DNA from: Candidatus Woesearchaeota archaeon | Lineage (GTDB): Archaea > Nanobdellota > Nanobdellia > Woesearchaeales > GW2011-AR4 | NCBI GenBank assembly: GCA_016180235.1 | Contig: JACPBQ010000003.1 | Span: 1 to 64,000, forward strand | Length of the DNA: 64,000 nt | Direction of reading: 5' to 3' | Shown here: piece after piece, positions 49,288 to 58,054 of the stretch | Position numbering within the stretch: the first letter of the stretch is position 1 | Layout of the letters: every line of letters begins with the position of its first letter | The notes under the pieces: generated by a model | Told to the model about the DNA's origin: nothing | The model's input: only the letters and a program-made list of their open reading frames with translations | Database searches by the model: none | Translations under genes and position numbers: made by a program

Positions 49288-49320
49288 TTTTGACCTTTTT
49301 GTAAGCAAAAAATCCCCCTT

Positions 49321-49513
49321 CCAGGCTCAAAGGAGAAAAGAGGTGATCAAAACTCCTAGTGCCTTTCAGGCGGGATTAATTTAATAACATGACTTTGTCT
49401 TATTATTTTCAGCTTCCTGACTTCTTCCACCCCACTTAGACAATAATGTCAGGTTGTCTCTTTTTTATGCTTTAACAGGTCCAGAACCCCATTATATCAT
49501 CTAGGACCTAGCA
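49321..49513 (-). ncRNA. Structured leader of tfe or independent ncRNA
   Basis: The 390-nt gap 49288-49677 contains several hairpins: TGCTAGGTCC with GGACCT...AGCA (49470-49513), AGACAA/TTGTCT (49438-49459), CCTGAC/GTCAGG (49416-49453) and a GGC...GGAG with CTCC...GCC stem (49324-49363). A TATA box GTTTATATATAAC just upstream on the minus strand would start a transcript near 49512, exactly at the first hairpin. I cannot assign it to RNase P, SRP or a riboswitch class. AGACAA/TTGTCT followed by a T-run could also end a plus-strand transcript. Confidence 0.4.
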
Positions 49514-49530
49514 TAGAGTATAAATGCTTG

Positions 49531-49543
49531 TTATATATAAACT
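49531..49543 (-). promoter_or_regulatory. TATA box upstream of the structured tfe leader
   Basis: GTTTATATATAAC on the minus strand. Nearest structure begins about 20 nt downstream. Confidence 0.5.
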
Positions 49544-49677
49544 TTGCTATGCTCTAAAACCACCTTTTTGAAATATCTATTGATAAGCATATATTTAAAC
49601 CTTTTGTTTTTAGTACAGTTTATTATTTAAAACTCCGGAAACTATAGTTTAAAAGCACTAAAAACCGGCAGATTAAG

Positions 49678-50112
49678 ATGAAAAAAGAGCGCTCGGCAGG
49701 AGCTGTAGTATTCAGGAAAGACAAGGAAACCAGGTACTTATTGCTGCATTATGAAGCAGGCCATTGGGACTTTCCAAAGGGGCATATTGAGGAAAAAGAG
49801 ACTGATATTGACACAATAAGAAGGGAAGTTGAGGAAGAAACGGGCATTAAAGACATTGAAATAATCTCAAATTTCAGGGAAAAAATACAGTATTATTACA
49901 AGTTACAGGGAGAATTAATGCAGAAAGAAGTTGTTTTCTGCATTGCAAAAACCAAAACAGAGCAGGTAAGGATTTCTTTTGAGCATATAGGCTATATATG
50001 GCTTCCTTTTGATGAAGCATTTGAGAAACTGACTTATAAGAACGCTAAGGAAATGCTGCAAAAAGCCGATGAATTCCTCAAGAAGCACAAGACTTTGGAT
50101 GATTTTTCATAA
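49678..50112 (+). CDS. Nudix hydrolase, Ap4A-pyrophosphatase-like
   Basis: A 144-residue Nudix protein. The Nudix box is complete: GHIEEKETDIDTIRREVEEETGI near residue 36 fits GX5EX7REUXEEXGU. The N-terminal KERSAGAVVFRKD and WDFPKGH resemble diadenosine tetraphosphate hydrolases. Single gene with its own promoter. Confidence 0.9.
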   Translation: MKKERSAGAVVFRKDKETRYLLLHYEAGHWDFPKGHIEEKETDIDTIRREVEEETGIKDIEIISNFREKIQYYYKLQGELMQKEVVFCIAKTKTEQVRISFEHIGYIWLPFDEAFEKLTYKNAKEMLQKADEFLKKHKTLDDFS

Positions 50113-50179
50113 TTTTCACTTCTTTAAAGTAGTTAAAAATAGAAAGATTTATAAATAGCCATTTTACTATTTAAGATAT

Positions 50180-51019
50180 ATGATGATAAACTCTAATACC
50201 GAATTGTCGGATAGGATACTTGCATTATCAACGGCATTTAGGGACAACTTAGACCCCGCCATAAACCAGGAAATTTCATACACGGGCCTATTATCAAATC
50301 TTTTAATGTATGTTCCTGGAAAGACGGAACTTTCTGATGGTAGGGTACTAATTAAACCTGAAAATTTAATGATGGGCTTATTCCTTCCTGGGGGTTTTGT
50401 GGTTACAGCCTATCATGGCATTAAACCTAATAAAGCATCATTAGACGAATTAGCAGAAGATATCCGAAAAGGGAGAAAGGACAAAAAAGAAGTACTTGAC
50501 CAACTAAAACAATATGCCTTCATTGACATTTCTGGTGCAATTTCAAGAATCGATCCAACTGAGGTTTATGCCGATGAAAGTTTGGACATAGCAGTAGTAG
50601 GGCTTTATAATAGATTTGGGGCAAGAAGGTTTCTAGTAGATTCAAGTGTTGAAAATGGAGACAAAATAGCTTCTTTATCATTTAATAAGGAGTGGCTGGC
50701 GCGTGATGGGAGCAAAGACATGCGTAACCCTAATTTATATCATATGATGGGTACTGTGTTGGATCCAAAAGAATATCCAGGAGGGGATAAATATCCGTCT
50801 GATACTCATTTTATTTTTAGTGGACAAAAAGCAAGAGGTTATAGCGGCTCTCCGGTTATAAAAAATGGAAAGCTTGTTGGTATGAGGGTAAGTCATCAAG
50901 AAAGTAAAGCTGAAATTACTGCAATTAATGTAGTTAGAATTGCTAAAGTCGCAGAATTTGTTGATACTGTGGTATACTCATTAGCGCGAAGTTATCTGCG
51001 AACGCAAGGTTTGAAGTAA
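50180..51019 (+). CDS. Trypsin-like serine protease without signal peptide
   Basis: The 279-residue protein carries a chymotrypsin-fold catalytic triad: His in VVTAYHGIK near residue 80, Asp in SLDIAVVGL near 136 and Ser in GYSGSPVI near 229. The GxSGSP motif is that of HtrA/DegP and related proteases. No PDZ domain, signal peptide or transmembrane segment is seen, so it would act in the cytoplasm. An internal Lys-rich segment near 95-112 is disordered-looking. Such a protein is unusual in archaea; acquisition from bacteria or a virus is possible. Confidence 0.75.
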   Translation: MMINSNTELSDRILALSTAFRDNLDPAINQEISYTGLLSNLLMYVPGKTELSDGRVLIKPENLMMGLFLPGGFVVTAYHGIKPNKASLDELAEDIRKGRKDKKEVLDQLKQYAFIDISGAISRIDPTEVYADESLDIAVVGLYNRFGARRFLVDSSVENGDKIASLSFNKEWLARDGSKDMRNPNLYHMMGTVLDPKEYPGGDKYPSDTHFIFSGQKARGYSGSPVIKNGKLVGMRVSHQESKAEITAINVVRIAKVAEFVDTVVYSLARSYLRTQGLK

Positions 51020-51094
51020 CTAATACCTTTTATAAATCCAAATTTCTGGTCTATTATAAAAAAAAATATAAACTGATAAGTAAATGGAACTCTA

Positions 51095-52810
51095 ATGAAA
51101 AACACTCTCGTAGCAGAGCTATTGAGAAACATAGCCCAGCTTCTTGAAATTAAAGGTGAGTTGATATTTAAGATAAGGGCTTATGAGAAAGCTGCTTTAG
51201 TTATTGAAAACCTGGAAGAGGACATTGAGGAAATCTGGAAAAAAAGCAAATTGGATGATATTCCTGGTGTCGGAGAGGCTTTGACTGAAAAAATATCCGA
51301 ATTTCTAAAAACAGGAAAATTGCAGTATTATGAAAAATTAAAGAAAGAAGTCCCTGTTGATATGGAAGAATTAGGCAAAGTTCAGGGCTTAGGCCCGAAA
51401 ACCATCCTAAAATTATACAAAAAATACAAAATCAGGAATTTAAAGGAGCTGGAAAAGGCCGCTAGAGAAGGAAAAATCCGGAAAATAGCAGGCTTAGGCC
51501 CTGTAGTTGAAAAAAACATACTCAAAAGCGTTCAATTTGCAAAAACCTCAGGAAAAAGGTTTCTTTTGGGGCATGCCCTGGACATAGCAGAGGAAATAAA
51601 AGCCAGATTAAAAAAACTTAAAGAAGCAGATAAAATAGAAATTGCCGGTTCTTTAAGAAGGAAAAAAGAGACTATCGGAGACATTGATATTCTTGTTACA
51701 TCAAAAAAACCCGCAAAAATAATGGATTTTTTTGCTTCTATGGATGATGTGGAAAATGTAATGGCAAAAGGCCCGACAAAAGCTTCGGTAAGGCTGAAAG
51801 AAGGCCTGGATGCCGACTTGAGGATAATTGATGAGAAAAGCTACGGCGCAGCTTTATTGTATTTTACCGGAAACAAGCAGCACAACATTGTCTTGAGAAA
51901 AATTGCAATCAAAAAAGCAATGAAATTATCCGAATATGGGGTTTTCAATAAAAAAACAACCAAATTATTGGCCGGAAAAACAGAGGAAGAGTGCTATAAA
52001 AAACTTGGATTAAGGTACATAGAGCCTGAAATAAGGGAGGATGAAGGCGAGATAGAAGCATCATTAAAAAACAAATTGCCGAAATTAATCGGATATGATG
52101 AATTGAAAAGTGACTTGCAAATGCACACCAAATGGAGCGACGGCAACAATACTGTTCTGGAAATGGCTATGGCAGCAAAAAAACTGGGCCATGAATATAT
52201 CTGCATAACGGATCATGTCGGTAAAACCTTTAAGATTGCAAATTCGTTGGACGAAAAACGGGTCAAAAAACAGAGAAAGGAAATTGATGATGTTAACCGC
52301 AAGTTAAGCGGAATCGTAGTTTTGCAAGGTGGAGAGGTAAACATAATGGATAATGGTGATTTAGACATGAAAGACTCTGTTTTAAGGGAATTGGATATTG
52401 TTTTGGCATCAATACATTCAGGCTTCAGGAATCCAAAAGAAAAGCTGACAAGGCGCATCGTTAAAGCTATGGAAAATGAAAATGTGGATATCATAGCCCA
52501 TCCTACTGGCAGACTGATAAACGAAAGGCCGGCTTACGAGCTTGATTTTGAAAAAATTCTGGAAAAGGCAAACGAAACAAAGACAGTTCTGGAGATAAAT
52601 GCCTACCCCGAAAGGATGGATCTGAATGACATCAATGTCAGAACAGCTTTAAAATATGGCATTAAGCTGTCTATCGGCACTGATTCCCATGATGCTGACC
52701 AGTTAAGGAACTATAAATTAGGCATTGCGATAGCAAGACGAGGCTGGGCAGAGAAAAAAGACATAATCAACACTTACCCAGCCAAGGAAATGCTTAAATT
52801 ATTGAAATAA
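51095..52810 (+). CDS. polX: DNA polymerase X with PHP domain
   Basis: The 571-residue protein has the order helix-hairpin-helix (GVGEALTEKISEFLKTGK near residue 60; VQGLGPKTILKLYKKY near 93), polymerase-beta nucleotidyltransferase (AGSLRRKKETIGDIDILV near 183; LYFTGNKQHNI near 252) and a C-terminal PHP domain (DLQMHTKWSDGNN near 344, ITDHVG near 369, IAHPTGR near 467, IGTDSHDADQ near 527). Gap-filling and 3'-5' exonuclease activities in base-excision repair are known for this family. Confidence 0.95.
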   Translation: MKNTLVAELLRNIAQLLEIKGELIFKIRAYEKAALVIENLEEDIEEIWKKSKLDDIPGVGEALTEKISEFLKTGKLQYYEKLKKEVPVDMEELGKVQGLGPKTILKLYKKYKIRNLKELEKAAREGKIRKIAGLGPVVEKNILKSVQFAKTSGKRFLLGHALDIAEEIKARLKKLKEADKIEIAGSLRRKKETIGDIDILVTSKKPAKIMDFFASMDDVENVMAKGPTKASVRLKEGLDADLRIIDEKSYGAALLYFTGNKQHNIVLRKIAIKKAMKLSEYGVFNKKTTKLLAGKTEEECYKKLGLRYIEPEIREDEGEIEASLKNKLPKLIGYDELKSDLQMHTKWSDGNNTVLEMAMAAKKLGHEYICITDHVGKTFKIANSLDEKRVKKQRKEIDDVNRKLSGIVVLQGGEVNIMDNGDLDMKDSVLRELDIVLASIHSGFRNPKEKLTRRIVKAMENENVDIIAHPTGRLINERPAYELDFEKILEKANETKTVLEINAYPERMDLNDINVRTALKYGIKLSIGTDSHDADQLRNYKLGIAIARRGWAEKKDIINTYPAKEMLKLLK

Positions 52811-52877
52811 ATAAATATATACCTATAATTATAATCCGCTACTAATACAATTTGACCCTTGAACTTATCGAAAGAAT

Positions 52878-54083
52878 TTATCTTCTGGACGCATAGGCTG
52901 CGTGTTTTCTTACCATATACTTGAATGCTATTGGCGCCAAAAATGTGCTTATCATGGCTATAGTTATTATTGCGGTAAAGATAGGGACTGTTATTAAATT
53001 GCTTTTCAGGGCTAATGTGGCAATGACAAGCTCTGTATCACCTTTTGGCAGGACTCCCCAGCCGACAATTGTCCCTTCTGTAAATGAGCCTTTGTTTAGC
53101 CTAACTCCTATTATGGTGCCTATAATCGTGCCAAAAATATCTATAAATGCAAAAGACGCAATTAGAGGTATGTTTGAGGATAATGATGACAGGTCCATTT
53201 GCATTCCAACAGTCACAAAAAACAGCGGTATCAGGAATCCGAATGATATAGTGTGCAAAGAGTGCGATAATTCATTTTTGCGCCACGGCTTCCTGTCTGT
53301 GCCTGTAAGCAGTGTTTGCCTCACCAGGGCGCCTGCAATCAGTGCGCCTATCAGCGAGCCTATGCCCAGCAGTTCGGAAAGGTATGCAACTGCAAGAACT
53401 ATTATCAATGCCCCCATGAACAATGAAGCTCTGGATTTTTCGCGCTCAAATATCTTTAATGCAAACGGGATGACAGAAATCCTTAAAAACACCACCAAAA
53501 TGATGAAAATCAGTATGTTCATCAGCAATACTGCAAAATCAGCTACCTCTCCGGTTGCGGAATGAAACAAAATCAGAACGAAACTTATAAGCAGCAGCTC
53601 AAAAACGTCATCTACAGTTCCTGAAGCTATGATAAGGTTTCCAATCTTGCTTTTTATCATCCTTAATTCCTCTAGGATATCCAGGGAAATTGCCTGCGAG
53701 CTGACTGAGACTGATATGCCCATGACCACAGAAGCCAGGTTATCCAGCCCAAAAATGAATCTTGCGGCAAGGAAGCCAGCTGCAAATGGTATTAGGGTGT
53801 TAAAAACCGCTATGTATGATGATTCCTTGAAATTTTTTCGGAATTCCTTCAAATTCAGCTCCAGGCCTATGAAAAAGAACAATAGTATTATGCCTATATT
53901 GGCCAAAAAAAAGAAAGATGTGGAAATCTCTTCTGTGAAGAGCAGGCTTTTAAGGACAGGTATGCCTAGGATTACCCCGGCTAAAATCTGCCCGATGACC
54001 CTTGGCAGCTTGAAATAGCGCAATATCTCTGACATGCTATAGGCAAGAATCAGGGCAGTTAAAATGACAAGCAGGATGTTCAT
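52878..54083 (-). CDS. Cation:proton antiporter (Kef/CPA2 type)
   Basis: The 401-residue protein has about 12 transmembrane helices. Family features: LAGVILGIPVL near residue 36, FFIGLELNLKEF near 70, MGISVSVSSQAISL near 123, and SLIGALIAGALVRQTLL near 250. No TrkA-N domain is attached. Probably exchanges Na+ or K+ for protons. The ATG at 54083 is followed closely by divergent gap. Confidence 0.88.
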   Translation of the reverse strand: MNILLVILTALILAYSMSEILRYFKLPRVIGQILAGVILGIPVLKSLLFTEEISTSFFFLANIGIILLFFFIGLELNLKEFRKNFKESSYIAVFNTLIPFAAGFLAARFIFGLDNLASVVMGISVSVSSQAISLDILEELRMIKSKIGNLIIASGTVDDVFELLLISFVLILFHSATGEVADFAVLLMNILIFIILVVFLRISVIPFALKIFEREKSRASLFMGALIIVLAVAYLSELLGIGSLIGALIAGALVRQTLLTGTDRKPWRKNELSHSLHTISFGFLIPLFFVTVGMQMDLSSLSSNIPLIASFAFIDIFGTIIGTIIGVRLNKGSFTEGTIVGWGVLPKGDTELVIATLALKSNLITVPIFTAIITIAMISTFLAPIAFKYMVRKHAAYASRR

Positions 54084-54193
54084 GCGGGTTTAATGGAAAA
54101 GGATATTTATATAGTTTGTTGTGCCTAAAATTTCAAAAACTATTTAAAACAGGCATGCTGCCATATCAAAATAAAAAGCAAAAAGGTGGTAAA

Positions 54194-55183
54194 ATGGTCA
54201 ATGTGGCAATCAATGGTTTTGGCCGTATTGGCAGGCTGGTCTTCAGGATAGGCTTCAGGGAAAAAGGCCTTAATTTTGTGGCTATCAACGATCTGACAGA
54301 CGCAAAGACTTTAGCCCATCTTCTTAAGTACGATTCGGTGCATGGCCCTTTTGATGCAAATGTCGAATCCGGAGAAAATTTCATAAAGGTAAACGGGAAA
54401 AAAATAGCTGTTATTTCTGAAAAAGACCACACCAAGCTGCCCTGGAAAGAGCTTAAAGTGGATATAGTGGTGGAAAGCACCGGCTTCTTCACGAAAGAAT
54501 CTGACTTGATGGACCATCTGAAATGCGGCGCAAAAAAAGTCTTGCTTTCCGCGCCTGCAAAAGAGGGGAATGTAAAGACAGTTGTTTTAGGGACAAATGG
54601 GGAAGAATGCAAAAATGTCAAGTATGTTTCCAATGCGTCATGCACAACTAATTCCCTGGTTCCTGTGGTTGATGTCCTTGAAAGGGAATTTGGCGTGGAA
54701 AAAGGGTTCATGACAACAGTGCATGCTTACACCAATGACCAGAGGCTGCTTGATTTGCCGCATAAGGACTTGAGGAGGGCAAGGTCTGCAGCAATAAACA
54801 TTATTCCTACAACAACCGGAGCAGCCAAGTCTGTCGGAGATGTAATACCCAAGCTAAAAGGAAAAATGGACGGAATTTCTCTTAGAGTTCCTGTGCCATG
54901 CGGCTCGATAACAGACTTTGTTTGCCTGCTGAAGAAAGAAGCCACAGCTGGGCAGATAAACAAGGCGATCAAAAAAGCCTCGCAAACTTACATGAAGGGC
55001 ATATTGGAGTATTCAGAAGCTCCTCTGGTTTCCTCGGATATTATCGGCAACAGGCATTCTTCAATCTTTGATGCGTCATTGACAAAAGTTAACGGCAATC
55101 TTGCAAAAGTATTTGCATGGTACGACAATGAGTATGGGTTCTCGTATAGGATGGTCGATATGCTCAAGATGATGGCAAAATAA
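54194..55183 (+). CDS. gap: Glyceraldehyde-3-phosphate dehydrogenase, type I
   Basis: Oxidises glyceraldehyde-3-P to 1,3-bisphosphoglycerate with NAD(P). The 329-residue protein starts MVNVAINGFGRIGRLVFR and has the catalytic cysteine in SNASCTTNSLVPVVD near residue 146, TVHAYTNDQRLLDLPHKD near 173 and the C-terminal WYDNEYGFSYRMVDM. This is the bacterial/eukaryotic class, not the archaeal type II enzyme. GGTGG lies 6 nt before the ATG; an upstream in-frame ATG at 54116 is too early. Confidence 0.95.
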   Translation: MVNVAINGFGRIGRLVFRIGFREKGLNFVAINDLTDAKTLAHLLKYDSVHGPFDANVESGENFIKVNGKKIAVISEKDHTKLPWKELKVDIVVESTGFFTKESDLMDHLKCGAKKVLLSAPAKEGNVKTVVLGTNGEECKNVKYVSNASCTTNSLVPVVDVLEREFGVEKGFMTTVHAYTNDQRLLDLPHKDLRRARSAAINIIPTTTGAAKSVGDVIPKLKGKMDGISLRVPVPCGSITDFVCLLKKEATAGQINKAIKKASQTYMKGILEYSEAPLVSSDIIGNRHSSIFDASLTKVNGNLAKVFAWYDNEYGFSYRMVDMLKMMAK

Positions 55184-55219
55184 TATAGTTTTTTAACCCT
55201 GGCTTTTTTCTCCTAAAGC

Positions 55220-56254
55220 ATGCACAAAATAAAGCAAATCCCGGAAGACTTTATAGTGAAGGAAGTCAATAATCTTAAATTGGACGATGATGGCCAATAT
55301 TGCTATTTCTTCCTGAAAAAAAGATATTACAATACTTTGGATGCAATAAAAATTATATCCGAAAAATTAAGAATCAATGAAAAATATATTGGTTTTGCTG
55401 GCAACAAGGACAAGAACGCAGTAACAGAGCAAGTAATATCAATCAAAAACGGAAATAAAAATATTCAGAACATAAAATTAAAAGACATTGAACTAAAATT
55501 TATTGGCAGGGGAAATGAGAATATTTTTATTGGCTCAAACAATGGCAATGAATTTACAATAACGATAAGGAATCTGGCCAATAAGGAAATAAAAACCATT
55601 GAAAACAAGATAAAAAATAACCGGATATTGATGCCCAACTTTTTCGGTCCTCAAAGATTTTCAAATAATAATGCAGAAATAGGAAAATCAATAATAAAAA
55701 AAGACTTCAAAAAAGCCGTTGAACTGATAGTTGAAGCAAATTCTGATTTTAAGAATGAAATGCTGGGGCATATTGAAAAAAAGCCCAATGACTATGTTGT
55801 TGCATTGAAAATAATACCATTAAAATTATTGAAGCTATACATTCATTCTTATCAGTCATTCTTATTCAATAAGGCATTGGAGCAATTAATCAAGGATAAA
55901 AAAATAACAAAAAACAATCAAAATAAAAAAAATGCCGGAGATAATAAAAATAAAATTATTGACAAAATCCCTATTATTGGCTTTGGCACTGAATTGGAGG
56001 GCAATGAAACGGGAAAAATAATCAATAAAATAATGGAAAAAGAAAATATTGGCATTAGGGATTTTATAATAAGGCAAATACCTGAATTAAGCTCCGAAGG
56101 GGATGAAAGAAAAGCATTCATTGAAATCAATGATTTTGAAATAATAAAAAAAGAAAAAGACGAGCTGAACAAAAACAGGGAAAAGATTATAGTTAAATTC
56201 TCGCTGCCGAAAGGATGCTACGCGACTGTCTTGATTGGTTTTTTGCTCAATTAA
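55220..56254 (+). CDS. truD: tRNA pseudouridine synthase TruD
   Basis: Makes pseudouridine 13 in tRNA. The 344-residue protein starts HKIKQIPEDFIVKEV and has the catalytic aspartate in GFAGNKDKNAVTEQ near residue 58, the MPNFFGPQRF motif near 136 and the SYQSFLFNKALE segment near 213. An Asn/Lys-rich stretch (KKITKNNQNKKNAGDNKNK, near 225-245) sits where the TRUD insertion varies, similar in composition to the insert in Elp3. Confidence 0.93.
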   Translation: MHKIKQIPEDFIVKEVNNLKLDDDGQYCYFFLKKRYYNTLDAIKIISEKLRINEKYIGFAGNKDKNAVTEQVISIKNGNKNIQNIKLKDIELKFIGRGNENIFIGSNNGNEFTITIRNLANKEIKTIENKIKNNRILMPNFFGPQRFSNNNAEIGKSIIKKDFKKAVELIVEANSDFKNEMLGHIEKKPNDYVVALKIIPLKLLKLYIHSYQSFLFNKALEQLIKDKKITKNNQNKKNAGDNKNKIIDKIPIIGFGTELEGNETGKIINKIMEKENIGIRDFIIRQIPELSSEGDERKAFIEINDFEIIKKEKDELNKNREKIIVKFSLPKGCYATVLIGFLLN

Positions 56255-56255
56255 G

Positions 56256-56885
56256 CTAAGAATTAACGGCCCTCTCAACCAGCTCAAAAACATCTTCCGG
56301 GCTTCCGGAGCCGTCAATATCCACCAGGACTTCTTTGTCGTTATAATATTTAATCAAAGGGGCCGTTTGCTGGTTATAAACTTTCAGTCTTTGCTCGACA
56401 GTTTCAGGCTTGTCGTCTTCCCTCTGGTATAATGTTCCAGAGCATTTGTCGCAATACCCTTCCCTGTTCGGCTTGATAAAATCCAGATGGTATATGAAGC
56501 CGCACTCGCTGCATACTCTCCTTCTGCCCAGCCTTTTAACTATAATCTCGTCAGGAGCCTGCAGGTTTATCACTTTAAAGACTTTTATTGCTTTTGCTAT
56601 CTCGTCAGCCTGGTTGATCGTCCTTGGAAAGCCGTCCAGGACAAATCCTTTTTTTGCATCCTTGCTTTTCAGCCTCTCCTTCATCATTTCAATGACAAGC
56701 TCGTCCGGCACCAGCAAGCCCTTGTTCATGTAATTTTTGGCTTTCAATCCAAGCCGGGTCTTATTGGCAACATTCTCCCTCAGCATGTCTCCTGTTGCTA
56801 TATGCGGCAAATTCAGTTTTTTGCATAATCTGGAGGCGATAGTCCCCTTGCCGACTCCAGGCGGCCCTAAAAGTATGATGTTCAT
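56256..56885 (-). CDS. adk: Adenylate kinase (zinc-lid type)
   Basis: Interconverts ATP + AMP and 2 ADP. The 209-residue protein has the P-loop LLGPPGVGKGT at residue 5, the AMP site ATGDMLRE near 30, DGFPRTINQADE near 84 and a lid with four cysteines (CSECGF...GYCDKCSGTLY) that binds zinc. This is the bacterial-type Adk, found in some archaea. The start MNIILLGPP at 56885 follows the upstream stop by 1 nt. Confidence 0.95.
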   Translation of the reverse strand: MNIILLGPPGVGKGTIASRLCKKLNLPHIATGDMLRENVANKTRLGLKAKNYMNKGLLVPDELVIEMMKERLKSKDAKKGFVLDGFPRTINQADEIAKAIKVFKVINLQAPDEIIVKRLGRRRVCSECGFIYHLDFIKPNREGYCDKCSGTLYQREDDKPETVEQRLKVYNQQTAPLIKYYNDKEVLVDIDGSGSPEDVFELVERAVNS

Positions 56886-56886
56886 T

Positions 56887-57354
56887 TTAGCCAAAATAAC
56901 CAAGGTCCTGCTCTATTGAAGTTTCTTTGTCCCACGAATCCTTCATCTTTTCCAGGTAATTCAGCAGCCATTTTTTAATTTCCTTCCAGTCATTGAGAAA
57001 TTTATTCAAAAATTCCGCTTCTTCCTTTTCATCATTCTTGAGCATGATTTCGATAATGGCCCTATGATTTTTCATTATTTTCTTATAGAGGGAATACATA
57101 TCGCTTTTCTCTGAATCCGTGAAGAACCTTGTCTCGTGCATGCTGCTCATTGAAGCTGCATCAGGCTGCAGCACTTCATTGATAAGGCCGTTGTAAAACT
57201 CAAGATTCTCCGCTATTTTTCTTAGTATGTTTTTAAGAAGGAAATTGGTGCTTTCCAAGTCGCTTATCTCAAACTCCGAGTCCAGGTCGTCAAACTTTGG
57301 AAGCCTGTATTTTTTACATAAATTATCATATTCTTTTTTTATGCTTTCTGCCAT
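56887..57354 (-). CDS. Uncharacterised helical protein upstream of adk
   Basis: The 155-residue protein appears all-helical with a coiled-coil centre (FLNKFLNDWKEIKKWLLNYLEK). It has no cysteines or membrane segments. Conserved packing with adk (1-nt gap) suggests a shared operon. The cysteine-free, Asp/Glu/Lys-rich composition is ordinary for the organism. No family name known. Confidence 0.65.
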   Translation of the reverse strand: MAESIKKEYDNLCKKYRLPKFDDLDSEFEISDLESTNFLLKNILRKIAENLEFYNGLINEVLQPDAASMSSMHETRFFTDSEKSDMYSLYKKIMKNHRAIIEIMLKNDEKEEAEFLNKFLNDWKEIKKWLLNYLEKMKDSWDKETSIEQDLGYFG

Positions 57355-57401
57355 TTTGCGCTATTCAGAACTTTGCAGTGGTATTTAATTCTTTGCGTTG
57401 G

Positions 57402-57854
57402 CTATTTCCTTTGGTACAGGCCAATAAGCTCGGCTTTCTCAATTATATGCCCTTGCATGGCTTTTTCCAGTTCTGCTTTTGTTGAGCCTTTCTCTAAATC
57501 AAGCTCTGTGTCCAAAGCATATAGCTTGAAGAAATACCTGTGCTCCCTGTCAGGAGGGCAAGGGCCGCCATAGCCTGTCCTTCTGAAATCGGAATTGCCG
57601 CCAACACCTTCAGGCTCGTTCCCTTTTGGCATTTTTTTTGTATTGACCGGAATGTTCCAAACAACCCAATGAACCCATAATCCGCTTGGCCTTATGTTCC
57701 TGGGCACATCCGGGTCATCCATGATCAAAGCCAGGCTTTTTGCGCTCTTTGGCGCATCTTCTATATTCAGCTCAGGGCTTATATCATTGCCATCGCATGT
57801 ATGCTCAGATGGTATCTTTCCGTTGTGCCTGAAATCAGGGCTTGTCAGCTTCAT
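57402..57854 (-). CDS. PEBP/YbhB-like protein (Raf kinase inhibitor fold)
   Basis: A 150-residue phosphatidylethanolamine-binding-like protein. Characteristic: TCDGNDISPELNI near residue 19, MDDPDVPRN near 47, LWVHWVVWNIP near 60 and the GYGGPCPPDREHRYFFKLYALD segment near 95 with the conserved GPCPP...HRY. Binding pocket residues are intact. Role in archaea unknown. Confidence 0.93.
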   Translation of the reverse strand: MKLTSPDFRHNGKIPSEHTCDGNDISPELNIEDAPKSAKSLALIMDDPDVPRNIRPSGLWVHWVVWNIPVNTKKMPKGNEPEGVGGNSDFRRTGYGGPCPPDREHRYFFKLYALDTELDLEKGSTKAELEKAMQGHIIEKAELIGLYQRK

Positions 57855-57870
57855 GTTTGTATTGAATGAA

Positions 57871-57943
57871 AGCCCCCGGGGAGAATCGCACTCCCGACCT
57901 GCAGATTACAAGTCTGCCGCAATAGCTACTATGCTACGGGGGC
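57871..57943 (-). tRNA. tRNA-Thr (anticodon UGU)
   Basis: Minus strand: acceptor GCCCCCG/CGGGGGC (7 bp), anticodon stem GCAGA/TCTGC with loop CTTGTAA giving UGU, T-stem GGGAG/CTCCC, and discriminator U73, the usual archaeal threonine identity. The D-loop AGTAGCTA lacks the GG pair and the T-loop TGCGATT has G in place of U55, so the elbow contacts are altered. No intron. Total 72 nt plus discriminator; no CCA encoded. Confidence 0.88.
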
Positions 57944-58054
57944 ATTTAATTATCACGGTTTATGAATTGGTGTTTTATTTATATATTTTTGTATGGGCAG
58001 TCTGGAATGAATTTATTGAGAAATTAGTATATCTGATGAATATGCAAAATTGGT

